NCBI RefSeq assembly: GCF_049801055.1
Contig: NZ_JBNAGF010000008.1
Coordinates: 62,001 to 126,000, forward strand
DNA: 64,000 nt
Direction of reading: 5' to 3'
From: JBNAGF01 sp049801055
Lineage (GTDB): Bacteria > Pseudomonadota > Alphaproteobacteria > Rhodobacterales > Rhodobacteraceae
The position numbers were made by a program, and so were the translations under genes. The notes beneath the pieces were generated by a model. The model had not been told where the DNA came from. It saw only the letters and a list, made by a program, of their open reading frames with translations, and made no database searches. Below, piece after piece: positions 43,981-52,908 of the stretch; positions within the stretch are counted from its first letter, which is position 1, and each line of letters opens with the position of its first letter.

Positions 43981-45102
43981 ATGACGGAGTTGCGAAGAAC
44001 ACCGCTCTACGCACTGCATCTGGAGCTCGGGGGCAAGATGGTGCCTTTCGCCGGATATGAGATGCCAGTGCAGTTCGCGGGCATTATGGGAGAACACCAG
44101 CACACCCGAGATAAGGCGGGGCTGTTCGATGTAAGTCACATGGGGCAGGTCATTCTGACCGGTGGCAGCTATCAGGACATTGCCAGCGCATTCGAAACGC
44201 TTGTGCCGATGGATGTTTCGGGCTTGAGCGAAGGCCGCCAACGTTACGGCCTGTTCTTGAACGAAGCTGGGGGTATCCTTGACGACCTGATGTTCGCCAA
44301 CCGTGGCAATCACCTGTTCGTCGTGGTCAACGCAGCATGCAAGGATCAGGATATCGCCCACATGAAGGCGGCGCTCGAACCGGGGGTCACTGTCACGCCG
44401 GTCATGGACCGCGCATTGATGGCGCTTCAGGGCCCGGGGGCGGAACGCGTGCTGGCAGATCTGAACCCGGAAGCGGCCGAGATGCGCTTCATGGATGTCC
44501 GGACGCTGGTTCTGGACGGCGCCGAGTGCTGGGTGTCCCGTTCGGGTTACACTGGCGAAGACGGTTACGAGGTTTCAGTTCCGGCCGATCGGGCAGAAGC
44601 GCTGGCCCGTCGATTGCTGGAACACGAAGATGTTGCCCCCATCGGGCTCGGCGCTCGGGATTCACTGCGGCTCGAGGCCGGGCTTTGCCTGTATGGGCAC
44701 GATATCGACAGCGACACCCTACCGACCGAAGCCGCGTTGAACTGGGCGATCCAAAAGGCGCGGCGGGCAGGCGGGTCTCGCGAGGGGGGCTTCCGGGGGG
44801 CAGACGCAGTTCTGGCGCAGATGGCAAACGGAGCCGGTCGCAAGAGAGTCGGGCTGAGGCCGGGCGGGCGCGCACCGATGCGCGAAGGCGTCGAGATATT
44901 TGCCGCTGCCGAAGATGGAGAGCCGATCGGGCGGATCACCTCCGGCGGGTTCGGGCCGACGGTCGGTGGGCCTGTCGCGATGGGGTATGTCCCGGCCGAC
45001 CTGGCGACGCCCGGAACCGAACTGTTCGGAGAACTGCGCGGCAAACGCCTGCCGCTGACCGTAGCACCGCTGCCCTTTGTGGCGGCCAATTTCAAACGAT
45101 AG
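43981..45102 (+). CDS. gcvT: Aminomethyltransferase GcvT (glycine cleavage T protein)
   Basis: 373 residues. ATG 43981 follows GAGGGAAGG; the open frame starts earlier at 43927. T protein takes the aminomethyl group from the lipoyl arm of GcvH to tetrahydrofolate, releasing ammonia and giving methylene-THF. Seen: TPLYALHLELGGKMVPFAGYEMPVQ (core MVPFAGYEMPVQ), DVSHMGQV, SRSGYTGEDGYEV and the C-terminal ITSGGFGPTVGGPVAMGYV (core SGGFGPTVGGPVA). First gene of gcvT-gcvH-gcvP, controlled by the glycine riboswitch. Confidence 0.97.
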   Translation: MTELRRTPLYALHLELGGKMVPFAGYEMPVQFAGIMGEHQHTRDKAGLFDVSHMGQVILTGGSYQDIASAFETLVPMDVSGLSEGRQRYGLFLNEAGGILDDLMFANRGNHLFVVVNAACKDQDIAHMKAALEPGVTVTPVMDRALMALQGPGAERVLADLNPEAAEMRFMDVRTLVLDGAECWVSRSGYTGEDGYEVSVPADRAEALARRLLEHEDVAPIGLGARDSLRLEAGLCLYGHDIDSDTLPTEAALNWAIQKARRAGGSREGGFRGADAVLAQMANGAGRKRVGLRPGGRAPMREGVEIFAAAEDGEPIGRITSGGFGPTVGGPVAMGYVPADLATPGTELFGELRGKRLPLTVAPLPFVAANFKR

Positions 45103-45120
45103 TCCAAGTGGGAAGCAGAC

Positions 45121-45480
45121 ATGAAGTATACAGAGGAACATGAATGGTTGTTGCCGGAAGGCGACCTGATGGTAGTCGGCATTTCGGCGCATGCTGCCGA
45201 ACAGTTGGGTGACGTGGTCTTTGTTGAACTGCCGGAAGTCGGGACAGAGGTGAGCAAGGACGAAGAGATCGTCGTGATCGAGAGCGTCAAGGCTGCGTCC
45301 GATATTCTGGCGCCGCTGGACGGCGAGATTGTCGAGGTCAACGAGGCGATTGTCGATGAGCCCGGAAAGGTCAACGAGGATCCCGAAGGCGAAGCCTGGT
45401 TCTTCAAGATCAAACCCTCTGACCTGTCTCTGATGGACGACTACATGGATGAAGCTGCCTATAAGGACTTCATCGGCTGA
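45121..45480 (+). CDS. gcvH: Glycine cleavage system H protein
   Basis: 119 residues, a small lipoyl-carrier protein. The lipoyl-lysine is Lys 57 in VVIESVKAASDI. KYTEEHEWL at the N-terminus and VNEDPEGEAWFFKI near the C-terminus are family hallmarks. It shuttles the aminomethyl intermediate between GcvP, GcvT and the L protein. The gene begins 18 bases after gcvT. Confidence 0.98.
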   Translation: MKYTEEHEWLLPEGDLMVVGISAHAAEQLGDVVFVELPEVGTEVSKDEEIVVIESVKAASDILAPLDGEIVEVNEAIVDEPGKVNEDPEGEAWFFKIKPSDLSLMDDYMDEAAYKDFIG

Positions 45481-45490
45481 TAACGCGGTT

Positions 45491-45556
45491 CCGTCGGGCC
45501 TGTCCGACGGTCGCATGTTCAAGGATGCTAGCAGCGGGAGCGCCTTCTGGCGCTCC
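45491..45556 (+). other. Two strong hairpins between gcvH and gcvP
   Basis: CCGTCGG (45491-45497) pairs with CCGACGG (45504-45510) over a 6-base loop, and GGAGCGCC (45537-45544) pairs with GGCGCTCC (45549-45556) over TTCT. Both stems are perfect. They fill most of the 108-base gap before gcvP. No T-run follows either, so they more likely stabilise or separate the gcvTH and gcvP parts of the message, or cause partial attenuation. Confidence 0.6.
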
Positions 45557-45588
45557 GCCTCAGCAGTTATTCTCGAAGGGGAGTGGAT

Positions 45589-48432
45589 ATGACTTTCACG
45601 CCGACCGACTATCTTCCTTACGATTTTGCAAACCGACGCCACATCGGGCCGTCTCCGCAGGAAATCGCGGAAATGCTAGAGGTGGTTCAGGCACCGGACA
45701 TGGAAACGCTGATCGACGAAACCGTTCCGGAAACCATCCGGCAGACGGCACCGCTTGATTTTGGAAAGCCCAAGTCCGAGCAGGAGCTTTTGTTTCACAT
45801 GCGCCGGACGGCACAGAAGAACAAGGTTCTGACCTCGCTGATCGGCATGGGTTACCATGACACGGTCACGCCACCGGCGATCCAGCGCAACATTCTGGAA
45901 AACCCTGCCTGGTATACCGCGTACACTCCCTATCAGCCGGAAATCTCGCAGGGCCGGCTTGAGGCATTGCTGAACTTCCAGACCATGGTGGGCGACCTGA
46001 CCGGGCTGGAGATTGCCAACGCCTCCTTGCTCGACGAGGCCACGGCCTGCGCCGAAGCCATGACCATGGCCCAGCGGATTTCTAAGTCGAAGGCCAAAGC
46101 GTTCTTTGTGGACGAGAATTGTCATCCGCAGAACATTGCTGTCATTCAGACGCGCGCTGCGCCCTTGGGGATCGAAGTGATCGTAGGGGCGCCGGATGAT
46201 CTGGAGGCAGACAAGGTTTTTGGTGCCGTATTCCAGTATCCAGGCACTTGGGGGCATCTTCGGGATTTCACTCCCGAGATTGCCGCGCTCCATGAAAACA
46301 AGGCGATCGGGATCATCAGCGCGGATCCCCTGTCGCTGACGATGCTGAAAGAACCCGGCGCCATGGGGGCGGATATCGCTGTGGGGAACACACAGCGCTT
46401 TGGGGTTCCGCTGGGATATGGTGGTCCCCATGCAGCTTACATGGCGACCAAGCAGCAATATGCACGCAACATGCCCGGACGGATCGTGGGTGTGTCGGTG
46501 GACAGCCACGGCAATCGTGCCTACCGCCTCTCCCTGCAAACGCGGGAACAGCATATCCGGCGTGAAAAGGCGACATCGAATGTCTGCACTGCGCAGGCTT
46601 TGCTGGCCGTGATGGCGTCATTTTATGCTGTGTTCCACGGCCCCGAAGGTTTGAAGGCCATCGCCCAGCGGATCCACCGCAAGACCGTGCGGATGGCCAA
46701 GGGTCTCGAGGCCGCCGGCTTCAAAGTAGAGCCCGAGCATTTCTTTGATACCGTCACGGTTGATGTAGGCCTGCTTCAGCGGGGGGTACTTCAGGCTGCT
46801 GTGCGCGAAGGCATCAATCTCCGCCGCGTCGGTGACAGCAAGGTCGGGATCACGCTGGACGAACGCACCCGCCCTGCAACCATCGAAGCGGTGTGGCGTG
46901 CGTTCGGTATCATCCTGAAGGATGAGGTCTTTACTGCAGATTACCGGCTGCCGGACGATCTGGAGCGCCAGAGCACATATCTGGAGCATCCCATCTTTCA
47001 CATGAACCGGGCCGAGACCGAGATGATGCGCTATATGCGCCGCCTTGCTGATCGCGACCTCGCTCTGGATCGCGCCATGATCCCGCTTGGATCCTGCACA
47101 ATGAAACTGAATTCGGCTGCCGAAATGATGCCCGTGTCGTGGCAGGAATTCTCGCAGTTGCATCCGTTTGTCCCGGCCAATCAGGCAGAGGGCTACAAAG
47201 AGATGATCGACGACCTCAGCGCCAAGCTGTGCGACATAACTGGTTATGCGGCAATCTCGATGCAGCCGAATTCGGGCGCGCAGGGAGAATATGCCGGACT
47301 GCTGACCATTTCCGCCTATCACCGGGCCAATGGCGAGGGACACCGCAACATCTGTCTGATCCCGATGAGCGCGCACGGCACCAATCCCGCATCGGCGCAA
47401 ATGGTGGGCTGGAAAGTTGTCCCGGTGAAATCCGATGAAAATGGTGATATCGATCTCGAGGATTTCCGGGCCAAGGCCGAGAAGCACTCAACTGATTTGG
47501 CTGGCTGCATGATTACCTATCCGTCGACTCATGGCGTTTTCGAGGAAACGGTTCGTGACGTCTGCTCCATCGTTCACCAGCATGGTGGGCAGGTGTACAT
47601 TGACGGCGCAAACATGAACGCGATGGTGGGTCTGGCGCGTCCCGGTGATGTTGGCGGCGATGTAAGCCACCTCAACTTGCATAAGACGTTTTGTATTCCG
47701 CATGGCGGCGGCGGGCCCGGCATGGGGCCGATCGGCGTCAAAGAGCATCTCGTTCCGCATCTGCCCGGCCACCCTGTGTTCGGAGAGGGCGCGGTTTCCG
47801 CAGCGCCGTTCGGTTCGCCCTCGCTCTTGCCGATCAGTTGGGCCTACTGCCTGATGATGGGCGGCGAAGGACTGACGCAGGCGACGCGCGTGGCGATCCT
47901 GAACGCCAACTATCTGGCCAAGCGACTCGAGGGTGCCTACGAGGTCCTTTACCGCGGCGCCAAGGGGCGTGTCGCGCATGAATGCATCATCGACACGCGT
48001 CCGTTTGCCGATAGTGCCGGTGTGACCGTGGATGATATTGCCAAGCGTCTGATGGATTGCGGGTTCCACGCGCCGACCATGAGCTGGCCAGTGGCCGGAA
48101 CGCTGATGATCGAACCGACGGAGTCTGAAACCAAGGCGGAACTGGATCGGTTCTGCGACGCCATGCTGGCCATTCGGGAGGAAATCAGAGACATCGAAGA
48201 AGGGCGCATTGATGCGGAAAACAACCCGCTGAAAAACGCGCCGCATACGATGGAAGATCTGGTGCGCGAATGGGATCGTCCCTATGGGCGAGAGCAAGGG
48301 TGCTTCCCGCCGGGTGCTTTCCGGGTCGACAAGTACTGGCCACCAGTCAACCGGGTCGACAACGCTTATGGCGACCGCAACCTTATCTGCAGCTGTCCTC
48401 CGATGGAGGATTATGCAGAGGCCGCTGAGTAA
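45589..48432 (+). CDS. gcvP: Glycine dehydrogenase (decarboxylating) GcvP
   Basis: 947 residues, the single-chain P protein. ATG 45589 follows GGGGAG at good spacing; a GTG at 45583 is also in frame. The PLP-dependent enzyme decarboxylates glycine and loads the methylamine on GcvH. The PLP lysine is about residue 699 in HLNLHKTFCIPHGGGGPG. N-terminal RRHIGPSPQEIAEML and LGSCTMKLNSAAEMMPV are typical. With gcvT and gcvH it provides one-carbon units and removes excess glycine. Confidence 0.98.
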   Translation: MTFTPTDYLPYDFANRRHIGPSPQEIAEMLEVVQAPDMETLIDETVPETIRQTAPLDFGKPKSEQELLFHMRRTAQKNKVLTSLIGMGYHDTVTPPAIQRNILENPAWYTAYTPYQPEISQGRLEALLNFQTMVGDLTGLEIANASLLDEATACAEAMTMAQRISKSKAKAFFVDENCHPQNIAVIQTRAAPLGIEVIVGAPDDLEADKVFGAVFQYPGTWGHLRDFTPEIAALHENKAIGIISADPLSLTMLKEPGAMGADIAVGNTQRFGVPLGYGGPHAAYMATKQQYARNMPGRIVGVSVDSHGNRAYRLSLQTREQHIRREKATSNVCTAQALLAVMASFYAVFHGPEGLKAIAQRIHRKTVRMAKGLEAAGFKVEPEHFFDTVTVDVGLLQRGVLQAAVREGINLRRVGDSKVGITLDERTRPATIEAVWRAFGIILKDEVFTADYRLPDDLERQSTYLEHPIFHMNRAETEMMRYMRRLADRDLALDRAMIPLGSCTMKLNSAAEMMPVSWQEFSQLHPFVPANQAEGYKEMIDDLSAKLCDITGYAAISMQPNSGAQGEYAGLLTISAYHRANGEGHRNICLIPMSAHGTNPASAQMVGWKVVPVKSDENGDIDLEDFRAKAEKHSTDLAGCMITYPSTHGVFEETVRDVCSIVHQHGGQVYIDGANMNAMVGLARPGDVGGDVSHLNLHKTFCIPHGGGGPGMGPIGVKEHLVPHLPGHPVFGEGAVSAAPFGSPSLLPISWAYCLMMGGEGLTQATRVAILNANYLAKRLEGAYEVLYRGAKGRVAHECIIDTRPFADSAGVTVDDIAKRLMDCGFHAPTMSWPVAGTLMIEPTESETKAELDRFCDAMLAIREEIRDIEEGRIDAENNPLKNAPHTMEDLVREWDRPYGREQGCFPPGAFRVDKYWPPVNRVDNAYGDRNLICSCPPMEDYAEAAE

Positions 48433-48509
48433 GGTTCTCACGGCTGCGTTGCTTCGGAGCCGGGAGAGTAGTATTCAGGCGACACGGGCACATGAGGATG
48501 GAGCAGAAC

Positions 48510-48716
48510 GTGACCAAATCAATATTGCTGGCTGGCATGATCGGCGTGGCGACCTTGTCTCTCGCGGCGTGCGGAAGCCGCACAAAAACAGAAACAAATG
48601 TCAAGGCCACCACCACGGGTCAGGAACTGACGGACCTGCAAAGGGCATTGAACGAGGGCGTGATTACTCAGGACGAGTACGACAAAAAGCGTGAGCAGAT
48701 CCTGAAAGACGGTTAA
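48510..48716 (+). CDS. Small SHOCT-domain lipoprotein
   Basis: 68 residues from GTG 48510, with GGAG 8 bases upstream; two in-frame ATGs lie at 48492 and 48498. The lipoprotein signal ends in SLAAC with Cys 21. The C-terminal LQRALNEGVITQDEYDKKREQIL (core LNEGVITQDEYDKKRE) is a SHOCT motif, a short helical oligomerisation domain. It follows gcvP by 77 bases and may or may not be in the operon. Function unknown. Confidence 0.75.
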   Translation: MTKSILLAGMIGVATLSLAACGSRTKTETNVKATTTGQELTDLQRALNEGVITQDEYDKKREQILKDG

Positions 48717-48809
48717 AATTCGCGACCTTGGCGGGCTCGTCTGCCCGCCGGGGTCGCCCTGCGGACAGACCGCAAACTACTCCGGCTTCGCCAATTCGTA
48801 TGGTGACGG

Positions 48810-49760
48810 TCAATAGCCGCGTTTCCGATCGACCTCATGCAGAAGCGGCTTTCCCGCTGAAAGGCGGCGGTAGTTTTCGGCCACATCTCCAAGCGCGTCG
48901 CCAAGGTGCCATCCCGATACATGTGGGGTAATCGTAACCTTGGGATGCATCCAGAGCGGATCCCCCGCAGGCAAGGGTTCGCGTTGGACCACATCCAGAA
49001 CCGCGTGCGCAACGGGACCTGTGTCCAGAACCCGGAGCAAGGCAGGCTCGTCCACAAGATCGCCGCGACCTGCGTTCAGTAATACGGCGCCGGATTTCAT
49101 CCTGCCCAGATTTTCCATCCCCATCAGCCCACGGGTTTCCTGCGTCGACGGAAGGATCGCGCAGAGAAAGTCGCTGTCGCGCAGGATGGCCGACAGGCCC
49201 TCTTCACCGTGCATGCAGTCTACCCCTTCGATGGCCTTGGGGGATCTGCTCCAGCCTTTCACGCGAAAACCGACAGAATGCAGCATCCGCGCCGTTCGGT
49301 TGCCAATCGTCCCCAGACCGAGCACGCCAACAGTTGTTGCGGGTGTGGAGCGCGGTTCAATAGGTTCCCATTCCGAGTTCCGCTGTGCGGCAGAATGTGC
49401 GTCCATGTTGCGCTGGGTGCGAAGGATGTAGGCCAGGAACCACTCTGCAATTTCACGGGCCGGTTCGTCAGGCCGCAGGCGGGTAACCCGAACCTGCGGG
49501 GGAAGGGCGGGATGGGTTACGATGGTCTCGACACCGGCCCCCAGTTTCTGCACCAGCGCCAGGTTGGGGAACTGAGCAGGTCGATCACCCCCAAGGTTTG
49601 AAACGGCCATCATTGTGATGTCTTCGGGGTTTCCGATACTGGCATTCGTGCGAACCACATCATCCGAAAAGCCCGAGCGGCTCAGGTATGTCCGGATCTG
49701 GTTCGCCAGTTCCTCTTCGTCGATCCATCCCGACAGTCCGATATCGATCAGCAATGCCAC
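48810..49760 (-). CDS. D-2-hydroxyacid dehydrogenase, GhrA (glyoxylate/hydroxypyruvate reductase)-like
   Basis: 316 residues from GTG 49760 (GGAG 8 bases upstream); the frame continues to 49814. The NAD(P)-binding motif is VGVLGLGTIGNRTARM. Catalytic Arg is probably in NAGRGDLVDE, Glu in VVQREPLP and His in ITPHVSGW, as in the D-isomer-specific 2-hydroxyacid dehydrogenases. The sequence is closest in style to GhrA-type enzymes reducing glyoxylate or hydroxypyruvate. It diverges from the acyl-CoA dehydrogenase gene; near the gcv operon it could act in glycine/glyoxylate metabolism, which is inference. Confidence 0.88.
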   Translation of the reverse strand: MALLIDIGLSGWIDEEELANQIRTYLSRSGFSDDVVRTNASIGNPEDITMMAVSNLGGDRPAQFPNLALVQKLGAGVETIVTHPALPPQVRVTRLRPDEPAREIAEWFLAYILRTQRNMDAHSAAQRNSEWEPIEPRSTPATTVGVLGLGTIGNRTARMLHSVGFRVKGWSRSPKAIEGVDCMHGEEGLSAILRDSDFLCAILPSTQETRGLMGMENLGRMKSGAVLLNAGRGDLVDEPALLRVLDTGPVAHAVLDVVQREPLPAGDPLWMHPKVTITPHVSGWHLGDALGDVAENYRRLSAGKPLLHEVDRKRGY

Positions 49761-49886
49761 GGTCTGTACTCCGTACAATTTCCCGCCATGACGTCCCGTC
49801 ACTGCGCTGGACACTCAGCGCGGCGCTGCGTCATGGTTTCACGGACAGTAAGCGCCCCGCGTCAGGGAGCAAGGAGGATTTCGGCA

Positions 49887-51122
49887 ATGCAGATGAGTTT
49901 TGGAATGCGGGAGGAAAACCGCAAGCTTCTCGACCGGGTAGCCGCGATGGTTCGCGACGAAATCATGCCGCTGGAAGAAGAGTATCAGGCCGAAATCGGA
50001 AAAGAGGACCGCTGGAAGTACACGGCAAGGCAGTCGGAAATACTCGAGGGGCTCAAGGCAAAGGCCCGTGAACAAGGTCTGTGGAATTTCTGGCTGACGG
50101 ACAGCGATAAGGGATTTGGCCTCAGCACTGTCGAATATGCTTTTTTTGCCGAAGAGATGGGTAAGACCCCGTTGGGGGCCGAAGTCTTCAACTGCTCGGC
50201 ACCGGATACCGGCAACATGGAGGTTTTTGAACGGTACGGGACCGAAAAGATGAAGAGCGAGTGGCTGAAACCGCTGCTCGACGGGCAGATCCGCTCGGCT
50301 TACCTGATGACCGAGCCCGATGTTGCCTCTTCGGATGCTACGAACATCTCGATGTCCTGTGTCCGCGATGGCGACGAGTATGTTCTGAACGGCGAGAAAT
50401 GGTGGTCTTCCGGGGCGGGCGATCCGCGCTGCAAAGTTTATATCGTGATGGTCAAGACCGGGCGGGAGGACCTGCCCAAGCACAAGCGCCAGTCGATGAT
50501 CGTGGTTCCCGCCGACACGCCGGGCATCGAGGTATTGCGCCCGATGGAAGTATACGGCCATGACGACGCGCCGCATGGGCATATGCATATCCGGTTTACG
50601 GATGTTCGTGTACCGGCCGAAAACATCCTTTTGGGCGAAGGGCGCGGTTTCGAGATTGCGCAGGGGCGGCTTGGACCGGGCCGCATCCATCATTGCATGC
50701 GGGCGATTGGCCAGGCCGAGATCGCCTTGGAGCGCATGTGCAAGCGGTCGCTGCATCGTGAGGCATTTGGCAAGAAACTGGCGCAACTCGGGGCCAACTA
50801 TGACATCATTGCCGAATGCCGGATGGAGATCGAAATGGCCCGCCTGCTGTGCCTCAAGGCGGCTTGGTATATGGATCAGGGCGACGCCCGCGCCGCGGCA
50901 CCGTGGATTTCCCAAATCAAAGTTGTGGCACCCCGCGTCGCTCTGAAGGTGATCGACGAGGCGGTGCAGATGTTCGGCGGCCAAGGCGTCAGTCAGGATA
51001 CACCGCTCGCCATCGCATGGACGCATGTGCGCACTTTGCGGCTGGCTGACGGGCCGGATGCGGTGCACCGGCGTCAGGTGGCGCGGACCGAATTGAAAAA
51101 ATACACGCAGGAGAAAATGTGA
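49887..51122 (+). CDS. Acyl-CoA dehydrogenase (ACAD10/11-like)
   Basis: 411 residues from ATG 49887 (AAGGAGG 9 bases upstream). FAD-dependent oxidation of acyl-CoA to enoyl-CoA. Seen: SAYLMTEPDVASSDATN, which is the flavin-proximal loop, GEKWWSSGAGDPRC, GRGFEIAQGRLGPGRIHHCMR (core AQGRLGPGRIHHCMR) and the C-terminal QMFGGQGVSQDTPLA. The GRIHHCMR form is typical of the ACAD10/11 subgroup, which can handle longer or 4-hydroxy acyl chains. It overlaps the thioesterase gene by four bases (GTGA), so the two probably act together on acyl-CoA. Confidence 0.9.
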   Translation: MQMSFGMREENRKLLDRVAAMVRDEIMPLEEEYQAEIGKEDRWKYTARQSEILEGLKAKAREQGLWNFWLTDSDKGFGLSTVEYAFFAEEMGKTPLGAEVFNCSAPDTGNMEVFERYGTEKMKSEWLKPLLDGQIRSAYLMTEPDVASSDATNISMSCVRDGDEYVLNGEKWWSSGAGDPRCKVYIVMVKTGREDLPKHKRQSMIVVPADTPGIEVLRPMEVYGHDDAPHGHMHIRFTDVRVPAENILLGEGRGFEIAQGRLGPGRIHHCMRAIGQAEIALERMCKRSLHREAFGKKLAQLGANYDIIAECRMEIEMARLLCLKAAWYMDQGDARAAAPWISQIKVVAPRVALKVIDEAVQMFGGQGVSQDTPLAIAWTHVRTLRLADGPDAVHRRQVARTELKKYTQEKM

Positions 51123-51922
51123 GCGGCTCTGCAAGGTCCGAAACCGCGTTTTTTCGCATTGAAGAAGATGGGCTGTTTCACGGCAACGATCCGGCGCGCG
51201 GGCCGTGGTCTGCCGATCACTGTCACGCCGGGCCGGTCACGGGGTTGGTGGCACGGGCGGCCGAAAACGCTGCCGGGCCTGAAAAAATTCTGACCCGGCT
51301 GACTTTGGATGTCCTGAGGCCAGTGCCGTTGGATGGACTGCGGATTGAGACAGAGATCACCCGGAAATCCAAAACTCTGACTACAACGCGGGTGACTGTG
51401 CATGACATCAACGGCACTGTCTGTGTGGCTTCCAGTTCGATGCATTTGGTGCGCAAGGAATTGGGCGATGTACCGACGGCTCCTGTTGACCCGCCGAAAT
51501 TTGAGGATTTCGAGCCGAGCAAATCCGTCCTGATTGGAGCCCTGCACTCAAAGCCGGCTTTTGCAAACTTCATCGACATGGCCTATCGCAAGGGAGATCC
51601 GCTCAGGCCGGGTCCGAAAACGGTTTGGATGCGGGTCCCTGCATTACTGGAAGGAGAGAAGGTTTCCCCTATCCAGTCGGTCTGTGCCCTGGCCGATTGT
51701 GGCAACGGTATCTCGTGGAACGAGCCGCCTGTCCGGTTCGGTTTCATGAACACGGATCTCACCTTGCAGATACACCGGGAACCAGAAAGCGACTGGCTCG
51801 CCGCCGAAGCATTGTCCCATTGGCACGGCACGGGCGTCGGAATGTCACAAGCCATTCTGCACGATATGAAAGGGCCGATCGGAGTTGCCCTGCAAACACT
51901 GGTTCTGCACCCGGTGAAGTAA
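51119..51922 (+). CDS. TesB-like acyl-CoA thioesterase (double hotdog)
   Basis: 267 residues starting at a GTG that overlaps the dehydrogenase stop. The layout fits the 4HBT_3/TesB-like thioesterase family: an N-terminal hotdog with GPWSADHCHAGPVTGLVAR (core WSADHCHAGPVTGL) and a second with ADCGNGISW and HWHGTGVGMSQAILHDMKGPIG (core GVGMSQAILHD). It would hydrolyse acyl-CoA; chain preference is unknown. It ends one base before truA on the other strand. Confidence 0.8.
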   Translation: MSGSARSETAFFRIEEDGLFHGNDPARGPWSADHCHAGPVTGLVARAAENAAGPEKILTRLTLDVLRPVPLDGLRIETEITRKSKTLTTTRVTVHDINGTVCVASSSMHLVRKELGDVPTAPVDPPKFEDFEPSKSVLIGALHSKPAFANFIDMAYRKGDPLRPGPKTVWMRVPALLEGEKVSPIQSVCALADCGNGISWNEPPVRFGFMNTDLTLQIHREPESDWLAAEALSHWHGTGVGMSQAILHDMKGPIGVALQTLVLHPVK

Positions 51923-51923
51923 C

Positions 51924-52691
51924 TCAGGCGAACGGATCAGCCGGATACCCGACCCGCGCTAGGTATAGCCCTTCGCCCGGGCAGACCGGTCCACAGGCCG
52001 CGCGGTCACAGGCTTCCAACGCCTCTCGGACATCGTCCGGTGACCATGCGCCCGCGCCGACGCGTTCCAATGTTCCAACAAAGCTCCTCACTTGGTTGTG
52101 TAGGAATGAACGCGCGCGAACGTGGAAATGGATCTCGGGGCCCGAGAAGCCGTCTACCCGTTCAACCCGCAATTCATCCAGGGTCTTGACCGGGCTTGCT
52201 GCCTGACAGATCGAGCTTCGGAAGGTGGTGAAATCATGTTTTCCCAAAAGCATGTCGGCCCCGGCCTGCATCGCGTCCACATCCAGCGCGTGCCTGACGC
52301 GCCAGACCTGACCCTTGTCATGAGTTGCAGGTGCGCGCCGCTGCAATATCCGGAACAGATACTGTCTTTCGATGGCCGAGAAACGCGCGTGCCAGTCATT
52401 GTCTACCTGTGCAACGGCGAGGACCGCGACCGGCGCCGGTTTCAGATGATGGTTCAGCGCCTCCGAGAGCCGGAACGGATCCCATCCCTTGTTCATGTCG
52501 CAATGGGCCACCTGGCCCAACGCATGAACCCCGGCATCTGTCCGTCCCGCCGCTGCTATCGTATGCGGACCAGGTTCGAGCTTTGCCAGAGCGGCCTCGA
52601 TCGCGCCCTGAACAGACGGCAGATCTTTCTGACGCTGCCAACCGGCAAACGGGGCACCTTGGTATTCCACTTTCATTGCAAAGCGAGGCAT
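51924..52691 (-). CDS. truA: tRNA pseudouridine38-40 synthase TruA
   Basis: 255 residues. TruA makes pseudouridine at positions 38-40 of many tRNA anticodon arms. The catalytic Asp is in AAAGRTDAGVHALGQVAH (core GRTDAGVHALGQ). The N-terminal VEYQGAPFAGWQRQ and the RARSFLHNQVRSFVGTL segment (core FLHNQVRSFVG) are family markers. Single gene between the converging thioesterase and the diverging ycjX. Confidence 0.96.
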   Translation of the reverse strand: MPRFAMKVEYQGAPFAGWQRQKDLPSVQGAIEAALAKLEPGPHTIAAAGRTDAGVHALGQVAHCDMNKGWDPFRLSEALNHHLKPAPVAVLAVAQVDNDWHARFSAIERQYLFRILQRRAPATHDKGQVWRVRHALDVDAMQAGADMLLGKHDFTTFRSSICQAASPVKTLDELRVERVDGFSGPEIHFHVRARSFLHNQVRSFVGTLERVGAGAWSPDDVREALEACDRAACGPVCPGEGLYLARVGYPADPFA

Positions 52692-52804
52692 GGCCGGGCT
52701 GGTATCCTGCGATCGCGATCAAGTCCAGCCTCCAGAAAGGGGCTCGGCCTCTGCCGCCTGCGGCCCCTCCCGCTGGAAATTTCTGGTCAAACAATTGCAG
52801 GATA

Positions 52805-52860
52805 CTGTTCTTCATCTTTTGAAAAATACTCCGGAGCGCGAGGCAGAGCCTCGCAAACCC
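52805..52860. repeat. Candidate intergenic repeat element with hairpin
   Basis: In the truA-ycjX gap, the - strand reads GGAGTATTTTTCAAAAGATG next to a perfect hairpin, GCGAGGC (52838-52844) with GCCTCGC (52848-52854) around AGA. I recall GGAGTATTTTT-(C/G)AAAAGATGAAG-like stretches as frequent intergenic elements in Roseobacter-group genomes; that recollection is unverified here. No second copy was noticed in this window. Confidence 0.4.
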
Positions 52861-52908
52861 CGCCATTGCCGCCTATCTTTAAGGCACAGTTACAAAAAAG
52901 GTAGAGAT

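Noticed and set aside
49839..51134. 431-codon open frame on the - strand opposite the acyl-CoA dehydrogenase
   Set aside because: His/Arg-rich antisense shadow; the + strand gene has clear family motifs and a strong ribosome site.
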